Both the position numbers and the translations under genes were made by a program. Shown here piece by piece: positions 16,285 through 25,600 of a DNA stretch of 64,000 bases. Source of the DNA: CAWANF01 sp963783355 (lineage in GTDB: Bacteria > Bacteroidota > Rhodothermia > Balneolales > DATFMH01); assembly GCA_963783355.1 (NCBI GenBank), contig CAWANF010000001.1, positions 496,001-560,000 on the forward strand, in the 5' to 3' direction. Below the pieces are notes generated by a model, which was not told where the DNA came from, did not search any database, and saw only the letters and a program-made list of their open reading frames with translations. Within the stretch, counting starts at the first letter, position 1. Every line of letters begins with the position of its first letter.

Positions 16285-17793
16285 TTAGCCTCCGTAACCT
16301 GGGTTTTGTACCAGATTTTTATTTGCATCCATTTCCGTTTGAGGAATGGGGAAACGTAAGTCATTGGCATCAAATGCGTCCGATTGACCGGTTTTACTTA
16401 CCACATTTTGGCCCGTTCTCGTCAGGTCGAAGAAACGCATTCCTTCAAATGCGAGTTCAACACGGCGTTCCAAAAGAATGGTGTTTATTAGATCTTGTGC
16501 ACTTGCAAAATCAGCCAGATTATAGTCAATGTACGGTTTATTATTCGTTTGATTACCGCTGCTATCATATACTTTGATGGCTCGTTCACGGATTTGATTT
16601 AATAAATCAATTGATTCCTGATTTACACCATTCATTCTTGCCAACGCTTCAGCCCTATCCAGGATAACTTCTGCATATCGGAAAATAGGAGCATTAGAGC
16701 TATAGTTAATAGCATCAGGGTATTTAAGAGAGTAGCTATTACCGGCAGTTGTTCCCGTTAGTAATTCGGTAACCCGTGTATCCTTATAGGTAGCTGAAGC
16801 AGCAGTTAGAAGGGTCTGCTGTGATTGGGGTACGATACTATTTAATGCGTCAACATATCCCTGAGCAATACGGATATCTCCACGGGCATCTTTATTATAA
16901 AGGGCATCCAGGGAGATATTCACACCCACATTATCCTGAGCTGTATTAGCAACTTCCCAAATAGATTCCGGTGAAAATTTCTGATAGAAGAAAGTTTTCA
17001 CATCAGAATTTAAGGTATATACTCCGGAATCCATGATTTGTTTACCTAATGTAGCAGCTGTACTGTAATCGTGTTGTTGCATGGCTATACGCAACAGCAT
17101 AGCAAGAGCCGCGTATTTATTACCTTCGCCATTAATAAAACTTGACGGATTGCCGGTAAGTAAAGTACTGGCTTTATTTAAATCTGTTTTAGCCTGTGCA
17201 TATACTTCCGATACCGTATTACGGCTGGGAGAGGTAAACTGAGTAGAAGCAGTTACCGGGTCTGTAACAATCGGAACGCCCAATTGAGAATTGGCTGCCG
17301 ATGCATCTCCAACCCAGGGTTTGCCGTAAAAATTGGCGAGATAGAAATAAACGGTCCCGCGAATAAACAGGCATTGCCCTTGTATATTATCTAACTCTGA
17401 CTGGCTTGATGGACCAGATACACCTTTCAATTTGCTTAAAATGACGTTAACGTCATTAATGACTTTGTAACTTCCAATCCACAAGTCATTAACACTGCCA
17501 TTATTAGGATCCAGTTTATGTTGTGCTAATTGCTGAAGAGTAGGATAGGAGCCCTCAAAATCGGCATTATCCGCTATAATAGCGCCGAAAACGGTCCAGT
17601 CAGCGCCGCCTACCGGGCGGCCATTAGCATCCTGCAAATCATTATAAGCACCGACCAGTTCCTGATTTAGATCTGAAACGGTCTTGTAACCATCATTCAA
17701 GGACAAGGATTGCTTAGGTTGTTGATTACCCAGTAAGTTGCAACCTGCCACAAGAAGACTGAATCCAATGAGAAATATTATTTTTCTAATCAT
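16285..17793 (-). CDS. SusD/RagB-family outer-membrane lipoprotein (pair 1)
   Basis: A 502-residue lipoprotein with lipobox LVAGC and acylated Cys at residue 18. It has the SusD TPR-like helical layout: GQCLFIRGTVYFYLANFYGKPW near residue 145 and, towards the end, AEVILDRAEALARMNGVN, ILLERRVELAFEGMRFFDL and RFPIPQTEMDANKNL. The last is the classical C-terminal signature of PF07980. SusD proteins sit on the cell surface and capture the ligand for the SusC channel. The start lies 26 nt after the susC stop, so the pair is one operon ending at the terminator at 16239. The ligand (glycan or peptide) cannot be told; no carbohydrate-active enzyme is adjacent. Confidence 0.93.
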   Translation of the reverse strand: MIRKIIFLIGFSLLVAGCNLLGNQQPKQSLSLNDGYKTVSDLNQELVGAYNDLQDANGRPVGGADWTVFGAIIADNADFEGSYPTLQQLAQHKLDPNNGSVNDLWIGSYKVINDVNVILSKLKGVSGPSSQSELDNIQGQCLFIRGTVYFYLANFYGKPWVGDASAANSQLGVPIVTDPVTASTQFTSPSRNTVSEVYAQAKTDLNKASTLLTGNPSSFINGEGNKYAALAMLLRIAMQQHDYSTAATLGKQIMDSGVYTLNSDVKTFFYQKFSPESIWEVANTAQDNVGVNISLDALYNKDARGDIRIAQGYVDALNSIVPQSQQTLLTAASATYKDTRVTELLTGTTAGNSYSLKYPDAINYSSNAPIFRYAEVILDRAEALARMNGVNQESIDLLNQIRERAIKVYDSSGNQTNNKPYIDYNLADFASAQDLINTILLERRVELAFEGMRFFDLTRTGQNVVSKTGQSDAFDANDLRFPIPQTEMDANKNLVQNPGYGG

Positions 17794-17819
17794 ATTAAAA
17801 TCTCCGTTGATTTTCTCTA

Positions 17820-20800
17820 TTAAAATCCGATGTCAATACCAAATGTTATGGTACGCTGTTGGGGTGGTTGAAAGAATACATTCCCCTGTTGTGTATTACC
17901 CTGATTCGGTGTTATTTCAGGATCTAGACCCTTGAATTTGGTAAAAGTCAACAAGTTGTATCCCTGGGAATAAACCCGAATGTTATAGCCTCCCGTAATA
18001 CTCTTGGGGAGATTATAACTCACTATTACCGATTTCAGACGTAAGTAGGTACCATCCAATAAATAGCGAGTGCTGCGTGAGCTTCCGTTGTTTGTAAATA
18101 AACGTGGTTCCGGAACGGTCGCATTTTTATTACTAGGCGTCCAGTAATTTAACTGACTGGTATCATTATTAAATATGGAACCCATATTGGTTTCAAGAAA
18201 AGCTCCATCATCCCAGTATATTTTGTTTCCATACTGATATTGGAAATTGACGTTAAGTTGAAGACCCTTGTAATAAACGGTAGTTCCGAATCCACCGAAA
18301 AATTTTGGAAATGGAGAACCGGAAATAACACGTTTGGCCGAATTATAATTGGCTGTAACATATTTATCACCGAATTTGCTCAGTTTAAATACATCCTTAC
18401 TTGATATTTGGGCTGGCGTAGGGGTTTCATTTACATAATAAAGAGCATCTCCATTATTGGGATTTACACCGGCGTACTGACGCAGGTAAAACACGCCTAA
18501 AGGTTGTCCAACACGAATCAGGCTGGCGCCATTAACAATATCGCTGCCCGGCAGTTGTTTCACTTTATTGACCAGGGTTGAAATATTGGCATTTAATGAC
18601 CACCGGAAGTTATTACCTGTCAATACATCTCCGTCAAGACCGAGTTCAAGGCCAGAATTTTCCAGTTTTCCTGTATTTTTAAGAAAGCTGGTAAATCCGT
18701 TGGTTGCAGGAACCGGCACACTTAAGAGAAGGTTTTTCGTTTGTTTGTTAAAATAATCGAAAGTACCACGCAAGTGGTTACCAATGATATGAAAATCTAA
18801 CCCTAAATCGAGCTGTGCCGTTTTTTCCCATTGTAGATCCGGATTCGCTAATTGCGTCGGATGAATACCGGGAATACCGTTATAATCGGCTCCACTGCCT
18901 ACTAAACCAAGGGCCTGGAAATTATTAATATTTCCATTTCCGGTTAATCCATAACTGGCACGTAATTTCAGAAAATTGATTGCTTTGATGTTATGCATGA
19001 ATGATTCATCAGTCACAATCCATCCCACCGAACCAGCCGGGAAAAATCCGTAACGATTATTACTTCCAAATCGGGATGAGCCGTTATAACTTCCTGTTAA
19101 ATTAAGAAGATATTTGTCATTATAGGAGTAATTCACACGCAGTAAATTATTCTGGAAGGCATAAGAAGTAACCATGCCCTGGCCTGACGTAATATTTGCT
19201 GCAGAATTTAATGTTGTAAATTGATCGTTAGGATAGGTATTGCCATCGACAAATGAATAATTTTCAACATTTCGTTCGAGAGTCACACCAGCCTGTACTT
19301 TCAATTTATTTACCCCCCACGAATTGTCGTAGGTAGCTATATTGTTCCATGAATAATTTAAATATTCATCGTTAGAAACATACCCATACCCCGTGGGATA
19401 ACCATCCGTTGTTTTAGTACTCAGTTTTTGAGTTTCTGTAAGCTGCAGATGTTGCACACTAAACTCAGAATAGGCCGTCAGGTGTTGAGGTATGATCTGA
19501 TAGTTTACCCTGGCATGAGTATTTAATTCGCTGGTCACGGAATTGAAAGAGCTTCCCAGAGCATTAGACAGCGGTGTACCCGGGAAAGCAGAATATCCAT
19601 TAAAAGGTATTCCGGGATCTTTCGCATTGTTTAGGGCGCCGGTACTGTCATATGGAGATACAACAGAGGGCATAAGAGCAGCATAAGTATAAGGTGCTGC
19701 TACGGCATTACTAATGGAAACACGGCGATCGTCACTGCGAGATGGATTAATGGAAAGATTTACTCTAAGACGATCATTAACTTTTTGATCGACATTTAAT
19801 AAAACATCGTAGTTCTTCAAGTTGTTTTTGCGTAAATATCCACCCTGATCTTTATAATGAGCCGACATGTAATAGGTCGTATTTTTATTACCACCGGACA
19901 CGCTGGCATTATAATTTTGAATCATACCGGTTTGTGTTACCAGGCTGGGCCAATTCGTATTCGGTACTTTTGCAGGATCAAGATAATTCCCAAAATTACT
20001 GTTTTCGACAGCAGCAATTTTTGTAGGATCCTGAGAACCTATAGCATAGCCCACCGCGTAATTAAACATTTTAGCAAATTCAGGCCCCGACAAAACGCTA
20101 TATTTTTTTGTAGGTTGAGTAAAACCACTATAAAAACCGATATCTACTTTTGCTTTACCTTGCTGGCCTGATTTAGTAGTGATCAGAATGACACCATTGG
20201 CACCACGTGAACCATAGATGGCGGAAGCCGTTGCATCTTTCAATACAGAGATTGAGGCAATGTCTGATGGATTCAGGTTTAGTAAAGGACTCACTCCACC
20301 ACCCATATTGGCTCCTGCTGCATCACCAATAGGACTGTCGATAACGGGTACACCGTCGACAACATATAATGGCTGACTGCTTGCCGTAATAGATGAGGCT
20401 CCACGAATCCTTACGGTCATCGGTGCACCTAAAACGCCCGAAGTACCCGTTATTTGAACGCCCGCTACTTTACCTTGCAAGGCGTTGGAAACATTAGGCA
20501 GTGTAACATTCTTGAAGTCTTGAGATGATACTGTGGAAATAGAACTGGTAACATCTTTTTTTACCTGTGTTCCATATCCTACAACAACGACATCGGATAA
20601 CTGCTCTGTTGTCATTGACAGTTTAACATTTATGACTGATTTAGTCCCAATGGTGAATTCCTGGTTTTTATAACCGATGTATGAAAAAACCAAAGTTCCG
20701 CCTTTTTGGGGGACACTCAGTTCGAAATGTCCATTTGGATCTGTGGTTGTTCCACTTGATGTACCTTTTAGTTGGATTGTTACACCCGGCAAAGGTGAAT

Positions 20801-20909
20801 TGCTTTGAGCATCTTTAACCAGACCGGTGATAACGCGACTTTGGGCCTGGCTTATTCCACTCATAGCAAAAAATAAGAATATGCCGAAAAGCAATATCTT
20901 TTTAGCCAT
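17820..20909 (-). CDS. SusC/RagA-family TonB-linked outer-membrane receptor (pair 1)
   Basis: About 1029 residues from the preferred start at 20909 (MAKKILLFG...), which has a GAGGT Shine-Dalgarno and a clean signal peptide ending in SQAQS. Upstream in-frame codons to 20960 (MFVFPKLL...) are probably untranslated. Order of parts: carboxypeptidase-regulatory-like domain (VITGLVKDAQSNSPLPGV), the TonB-box region SDVVVVGYGTQ, a plug with LQGKVAGVQITG, RIRGASSI and LYVVDGVPVID, then the 22-strand barrel ending in RTITFGIDIGF with a terminal aromatic residue. It forms the TonB-driven pore under the SusD lid. The coding sequence is intact, unlike the other two full-length susC genes. Confidence 0.93.
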   Translation of the reverse strand: MAKKILLFGIFLFFAMSGISQAQSRVITGLVKDAQSNSPLPGVTIQLKGTSSGTTTDPNGHFELSVPQKGGTLVFSYIGYKNQEFTIGTKSVINVKLSMTTEQLSDVVVVGYGTQVKKDVTSSISTVSSQDFKNVTLPNVSNALQGKVAGVQITGTSGVLGAPMTVRIRGASSITASSQPLYVVDGVPVIDSPIGDAAGANMGGGVSPLLNLNPSDIASISVLKDATASAIYGSRGANGVILITTKSGQQGKAKVDIGFYSGFTQPTKKYSVLSGPEFAKMFNYAVGYAIGSQDPTKIAAVENSNFGNYLDPAKVPNTNWPSLVTQTGMIQNYNASVSGGNKNTTYYMSAHYKDQGGYLRKNNLKNYDVLLNVDQKVNDRLRVNLSINPSRSDDRRVSISNAVAAPYTYAALMPSVVSPYDSTGALNNAKDPGIPFNGYSAFPGTPLSNALGSSFNSVTSELNTHARVNYQIIPQHLTAYSEFSVQHLQLTETQKLSTKTTDGYPTGYGYVSNDEYLNYSWNNIATYDNSWGVNKLKVQAGVTLERNVENYSFVDGNTYPNDQFTTLNSAANITSGQGMVTSYAFQNNLLRVNYSYNDKYLLNLTGSYNGSSRFGSNNRYGFFPAGSVGWIVTDESFMHNIKAINFLKLRASYGLTGNGNINNFQALGLVGSGADYNGIPGIHPTQLANPDLQWEKTAQLDLGLDFHIIGNHLRGTFDYFNKQTKNLLLSVPVPATNGFTSFLKNTGKLENSGLELGLDGDVLTGNNFRWSLNANISTLVNKVKQLPGSDIVNGASLIRVGQPLGVFYLRQYAGVNPNNGDALYYVNETPTPAQISSKDVFKLSKFGDKYVTANYNSAKRVISGSPFPKFFGGFGTTVYYKGLQLNVNFQYQYGNKIYWDDGAFLETNMGSIFNNDTSQLNYWTPSNKNATVPEPRLFTNNGSSRSTRYLLDGTYLRLKSVIVSYNLPKSITGGYNIRVYSQGYNLLTFTKFKGLDPEITPNQGNTQQGNVFFQPPQQRTITFGIDIGF

Positions 20910-21546
20910 AGAGAACCTCACTTCTTTGTTTTTGTTTAAAAGTTTTGGGAATACAAACAAGTGGGGTAATGATAAATAAACAGATAACAGAAACCCTCTT
21001 CTGCCACAGATAGAAAATTTCCATGCAGGTTAATTTTCTTAACCTTTAATTATCCGTATTTATTTTTAATCAGAACCTCACTATGTACCCATATGGTGTC
21101 ATCTATATGGATATATAAGTTGTTTATATCAACCCATAAAACACTAAAATCTACTTTGAGGAATGGTATAAATCAAAAAAATTATCTTTAAATCTTATAA
21201 AAAGGATTAATATATTCTTATATGACAAAATATTATAAAGACAATATAGTATTGATTATTTTTGATTTAAACATCTATAATAGATAAGTGTATTTTGTTA
21301 AAACATTTTTAAAAAAAACTTAAAAATTGTTCTTATTCAATTATTTTTCACAAAAAATCAGGAAGCCCTTTTTGGATTGTAAAATTATATAAAACAATAA
21401 GATATGGCGTGTTTGCAAAATTAGGCAATTATTATGGGGGATTTTAAGCGAAAAGATTTATTTATCAAAATTTGATGAATGAATTTTAATTTAATTAGGA
21501 TAATGAAAGGGGATACGGTAACCATAACGGGTTGCGATAGTATTAT
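20910..21546. other. AT-rich intergenic region upstream of susC pair 1
   Basis: 637 nt between the intact susC and the orphan susC-like gene. It is very AT-rich, with no plausible coding sequence, no tRNA and no strong terminator for the orphan gene. It probably carries the promoter and leader of susC pair 1. I found no convincing TTGACA or TTTG/TAnnTTTG pair. Confidence 0.5.
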
Positions 21547-23937
21547 TTAAAATAAAAGATCAATACCCAAAGTTACCGAACGCCGCAAAGGCATAGGGTG
21601 AAATGTCAAAAGGTTGTAATTCGTAATACCATTGGTTGTTATCCTGTCAGAAGCCACATTCGATTTCGTTAATTTGAACAAGTTTTTAACACATATATCT
21701 ACTTTCAGCTTGAAATTATTAACTATTTTCCCCGGGATTTTATAATTGAAATTCACATCCTGCAGCCATAAGGATGCCATGGAATTTACGGTACCTGAAT
21801 ATTTATTTAGAAATTGATTAAAGTTCAATGATGGTGCCGAATCGAAGGATGTTCGTAAATCCAAAGCATTATTGAAACTTCCAATTACCGTATTACTGAT
21901 ATTGGGTGATATTATATCATTTTGATTTGAATGGAAGTATATATCTAAATCAACATTTGCGAAACGAATTTCGGTACTGAATCCCCCATACGTTTTGGGA
22001 ATAAGATGTCCCGGTTGTTCATTTAATAAATTCGATGCTATGGATAAACTCATGTCTTTATTGGTAATAATGCTATATCGCAGCTTTGAGAATGTCACAT
22101 TACCATTGATGGACCAACTGAATCCCGGTTTGGTGAGCAGGCGGACGTTTACATTACATTCGGTTCCGGAATTTACCAGGTTTAGAAACGGTTCGATTTC
22201 ATCATGACTATCATCAATCGTTTTTGAACTGAAATAAATGACATCTCCCTGAACTCTTTGATTAAAAAGGATAAAATCCATTCCCAGGTTAAAATTTACC
22301 GACTGATTGTAAAGGTTTTCTAACTCACCAGGTACAAAAACCGAAGAATTACCTGTTGATGGAATGAAGGTGTTTATATTTTGATTATCAGTGCGCCCGT
22401 ATTGTGTGTAAAATTTCAGAAAATTTATAGGTTTAATGGCTACGATATAAGGTTCCATGGATGCAACCCATCCTGCATAAACGGAGGGATAGAAAGAGTA
22501 ATGTCTTACGTTATTTGCCCCGTAAATGCCATTGAACTTGCTCTTGAAGGTTACTATAAGCTTGTGTTCGTAGGAATAATTGAACCGGATAAAATTGTTT
22601 TGGAGATATTCCGATGCATTCCACGACTGGTTATTTACCAGGGGAGCAAGGTAATTCGAGTTTTTTAAAGTGGCGTGTTGTAAAGAATTTCCCTCGTTAA
22701 TATGAAGAATATTTACTCCCCAGCTTTGTGAATAATCGAACAAATTGGACCAGTCGTAATTATTAATATGTAAATGCATAGTGGGTATTTCTTTTCCTCC
22801 GGATCCAAGGATAGATTGTTGTAATCCCAGTAATGTATTGTATTTCAGTATTCCGGGTATAATTTGATAGTTCGCATCAGCCGTTGAGATGAGTTGTTCC
22901 TGATGAAATTGATTGTTGAAATTCGTTTTATCTAAACCTTTATTTTGTGACGCTGTCAGGAAAAAATGTGTAGAAAAACGCCTGTTCTTATTACTCTGCA
23001 AATCCACTAATGCTGTTTTACGGTTCCCGGAGGGTAAATACCCCGAATCATTATCATAACCCAAGATTCCGGAAACATAGTACTGAACAACCTTGTTGCC
23101 ACCTGAGATACCAGCATAAGAGTTTGTCTTATTGATATCTGACCTGTTGTTTGAAGTGACATTAAATCCAATATGCACTTTGGGTTTGCCGCTTTTACCA
23201 TGCTTCATATTTATCAAAATAGCTCCGTTGGAACTGTTTTGATCTTCTAATGAAGTAACCGTTTCACCTTTTAAAACCGTAACAGATTGAATATCTGGTG
23301 ATGCCAGGTTACGGAACGGATTATATAAGACATCAGAAGGGTTGAAGGGATATAAACCCGGTTCAGCAATATGTGTAATCAGGGGGAAACCGTTCAGGAC
23401 GAAGAGCGGCTGATTATTAATTCGTTCTCTTGATGTACCCCTGATAAAGGTAAGATTCGAATAGCCGGTCAGGTCAGTATTTGTTACATAGATACCGGAT
23501 TCTTTCGCAAACAGGATTTGTTCGTAATTGGTGAGGGGTAAATTATATACGTCCGGGTTTATCGTTGCAGCTGTAGAGGAAGTATTCCAGAATTTATTCA
23601 ATCTGAAATGAGGATTGCCAATTTCCGTAAATGGATTTGATTGTTTTCTTAATGCTATTTTTAAAGATGATAGTTCATGAATGGAAACTTTCTTTGTGAC
23701 ATAACCTATATACATGAACATTAACGAGTCTGTCGTTTGTGGCACATATAATCGAAAATACCCTGATGAATCGGTATAGGTGCCGTGTTTTATTCCGGGA
23801 ATAATGATTGAAACACCCGGGAGAGGCAAGCTGTCAGCGGCATCTGATACCGTGCCTGAAACCAATCGATTTTGTGCGATTAAAAATACAGGATTGCAAA
23901 TAATGATAATTAGTAAAAAAAACAGCTTTTTAACCAT
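21547..23937 (-). CDS. Orphan, shortened SusC-like TonB-dependent receptor
   Basis: A 796-residue protein with a signal peptide (ending FLIAQ) and a carboxypeptidase-regulatory-like domain (SGTVSDAADSLPLPGVSIII). The plug retains LTFIRGTSRERINNQPLFVLNGFPLI and SVTVLKGE, and the barrel ends in RSVTLGIDLLF. It is about 250 residues shorter than its neighbour, and the VVVGYG TonB-box region expected after the first domain is missing: the segment reads KQSNPFTEIGNP. There is no SusD partner next to it. Barrel segments such as NFLKFYTQYGRTDNQNIN resemble the intact SusC downstream (NFLKLRASYGLTGNGNIN), which suggests decay after duplication. It may be a diverged functional channel or an inactive relic. 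Confidence 0.8.
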   Translation of the reverse strand: MVKKLFFLLIIIICNPVFLIAQNRLVSGTVSDAADSLPLPGVSIIIPGIKHGTYTDSSGYFRLYVPQTTDSLMFMYIGYVTKKVSIHELSSLKIALRKQSNPFTEIGNPHFRLNKFWNTSSTAATINPDVYNLPLTNYEQILFAKESGIYVTNTDLTGYSNLTFIRGTSRERINNQPLFVLNGFPLITHIAEPGLYPFNPSDVLYNPFRNLASPDIQSVTVLKGETVTSLEDQNSSNGAILINMKHGKSGKPKVHIGFNVTSNNRSDINKTNSYAGISGGNKVVQYYVSGILGYDNDSGYLPSGNRKTALVDLQSNKNRRFSTHFFLTASQNKGLDKTNFNNQFHQEQLISTADANYQIIPGILKYNTLLGLQQSILGSGGKEIPTMHLHINNYDWSNLFDYSQSWGVNILHINEGNSLQHATLKNSNYLAPLVNNQSWNASEYLQNNFIRFNYSYEHKLIVTFKSKFNGIYGANNVRHYSFYPSVYAGWVASMEPYIVAIKPINFLKFYTQYGRTDNQNINTFIPSTGNSSVFVPGELENLYNQSVNFNLGMDFILFNQRVQGDVIYFSSKTIDDSHDEIEPFLNLVNSGTECNVNVRLLTKPGFSWSINGNVTFSKLRYSIITNKDMSLSIASNLLNEQPGHLIPKTYGGFSTEIRFANVDLDIYFHSNQNDIISPNISNTVIGSFNNALDLRTSFDSAPSLNFNQFLNKYSGTVNSMASLWLQDVNFNYKIPGKIVNNFKLKVDICVKNLFKLTKSNVASDRITTNGITNYNLLTFHPMPLRRSVTLGIDLLF

Positions 23938-24063
23938 CTGTGATTAAGAGAAATCGAATGTTTGAAGTAGAACAAGACCTGTCGTTGCCAGATAACTATT
24001 TAGATAGTGATTTTAGTATAAATGCTATTTGGACCAAAATGTATAATTATTTGAATCCGGAAG

Positions 24064-24099
24064 AAAAAAAAGCCCCGAAATTTAGTTCCGGGGCTTTTT
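24064..24099 (-). terminator. Terminator of susC-susD pair 2
   Basis: A 7-bp stem AGCCCCG/CGGGGCT with an A run on its left, which becomes the U run of the minus-strand transcript. It lies 8 nt past the susD stop. T5 on the right could also allow plus-strand termination. Confidence 0.88.
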
Positions 24100-24106
24100 C
24101 ACTTGT

Positions 24107-25573
24107 TTATTGGTTTACAGGGGTTTTATCGAATATAGTGGGTTGTGGTTTGGGAACACTTGAATTTGAACTTATCTCCGTTTGCGGAATTAAGAACCGC
24201 TGAGGCAGTTGAGATCCTGTACTCGGCTGCAAACCAATACGCTGGGCATTGTCTTCCCGCCGGATATCATTGAAAGGTTCAATTAAACCACAGAGGGCAA
24301 TGTATTTTTCTTTAACAATCTCCGTAATGAGAGAAGATTGTTCGGATACATTGTCATATAATTCTCCGCCGGCCTGAAAATCGGCAGCGGCATAATCATC
24401 ATATTGAATAGAATATTGATTCGGATCGGCATAATTTTGGGAAACCGGACTGGCATAGCCGCCACTCCGCATGTATGCCCGTTCATCATTCAATGCGGTA
24501 AGCGCCGGACCCAATTGATTAAGCCGGGCCTGAGCTTCGGCCAGTATCAGCAGGTTCTCCTCGTAGGTCAGAAGCCGGAAGGGCGTTTCCGTACCAAACT
24601 TTCCATCGTTGCCTTCCCCGGTTCCCCAATCGAAATTGGAATAATAATTCAATTCCGTTCCGGCATTATAGTTTTGATCATCGATGAAGTAGTATTTATA
24701 GCGACCTTCCTCGTTGGTTTTGGAGTTGCGCTGAAAATTATTGGCACTCATCATGTTAACCAGGTGAGAATTGATGGCCGACATATAACTCGGACGATCG
24801 TATACCAGGAATGAATAATAAACATTGAAATTGCCCAGGTAGGTTGTTCCATGTTGGGCAATCAGTGAATTATCCGGAGAATCAATTCCCTGTTGTGCTT
24901 CGGCAACCGCGTTTTGATAATCTTTAACTTGAAGATAAAGGCGGGCTTTCAACGTATGGGCCGCTTTGATCCATTTGGTGACATCCCCTTTGAAAAAGAT
25001 ATCGTCGCCGCTTCCGATGGATCCACTTCCGCCTAAATTACTAATGGCTTCCGTTAGTTTTTGCTGCAGGCTGTTATAAATATCCGTTTGGCTGTCATAA
25101 ACAGGATTTGGATATTGTGCAACATCGGCCGCCTGGGTATAGGGCACATCTCCCCAAAGGGCCGTTATATCTCCCATAACATGCGCTTCGGTAATTTGAG
25201 CCAGGGCCAGTAACTTCTGATTATTTAAATCCGTCGCTTTTTTTGCAACAATTCGGGCTTGCTTGACAACGTTCGGGTAGACATTGAACCACATATTGTC
25301 AAAATCCTGTGCGGTCATGTTATAATTATTATAACTGACATACTGACGATCGGAGCCGGTGAACTGTCCGGACCATATTCCGGCCAATCGGGCTGTTTCT
25401 CCTTCTAAAAAGAGAATTTCACCCACCTGGGCTGCCGGAATGACCAGGTTTCCCGGAGCTTCGGTCGGGTTATTTGGATCTTCGCTGTAGCCTTTCGTGA
25501 ATTCTTTACATCCCGATTCAATGAATACAAAGCCCAGCAAGAAGAATAGCATATATTTTATGTAAGTTTTCAT
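24107..25573 (-). CDS. SusD-like outer-membrane lipoprotein, SusD_2-type (pair 2)
   Basis: 488 residues from the ATG at 25573, which is preceded by AAGGAAGA and gives a clean lipoprotein signal peptide with acylated Cys22 (IESGC). An earlier in-frame ATG at 25597 would add eight residues. Features of the SusD-like group 2 are GYSEDPNNPTEAP after the Cys, YPNVVKQARIVAKKA, ITALWGDVPYTQAA, the helix KWIKAAHTLKARLYLQ, and ENLLILAEAQARLNQLG. The long C-terminal half ends in QRFLIPQTEISSN. It pairs with the SusC-like gene immediately upstream, and a strong terminator follows. Confidence 0.9.
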   Translation of the reverse strand: MKTYIKYMLFFLLGFVFIESGCKEFTKGYSEDPNNPTEAPGNLVIPAAQVGEILFLEGETARLAGIWSGQFTGSDRQYVSYNNYNMTAQDFDNMWFNVYPNVVKQARIVAKKATDLNNQKLLALAQITEAHVMGDITALWGDVPYTQAADVAQYPNPVYDSQTDIYNSLQQKLTEAISNLGGSGSIGSGDDIFFKGDVTKWIKAAHTLKARLYLQVKDYQNAVAEAQQGIDSPDNSLIAQHGTTYLGNFNVYYSFLVYDRPSYMSAINSHLVNMMSANNFQRNSKTNEEGRYKYYFIDDQNYNAGTELNYYSNFDWGTGEGNDGKFGTETPFRLLTYEENLLILAEAQARLNQLGPALTALNDERAYMRSGGYASPVSQNYADPNQYSIQYDDYAAADFQAGGELYDNVSEQSSLITEIVKEKYIALCGLIEPFNDIRREDNAQRIGLQPSTGSQLPQRFLIPQTEISSNSSVPKPQPTIFDKTPVNQ

Positions 25574-25600
25574 AACACTCTTCCTTATGAATAGCATGGA

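Noticed and set aside
23940..24203. 87-codon plus-strand frame, acidic N-terminus
   Set aside because: It runs through the terminator of susC-susD pair 2 and then antisense to susD. The first 40 codons look mildly protein-like, but there is no family match.
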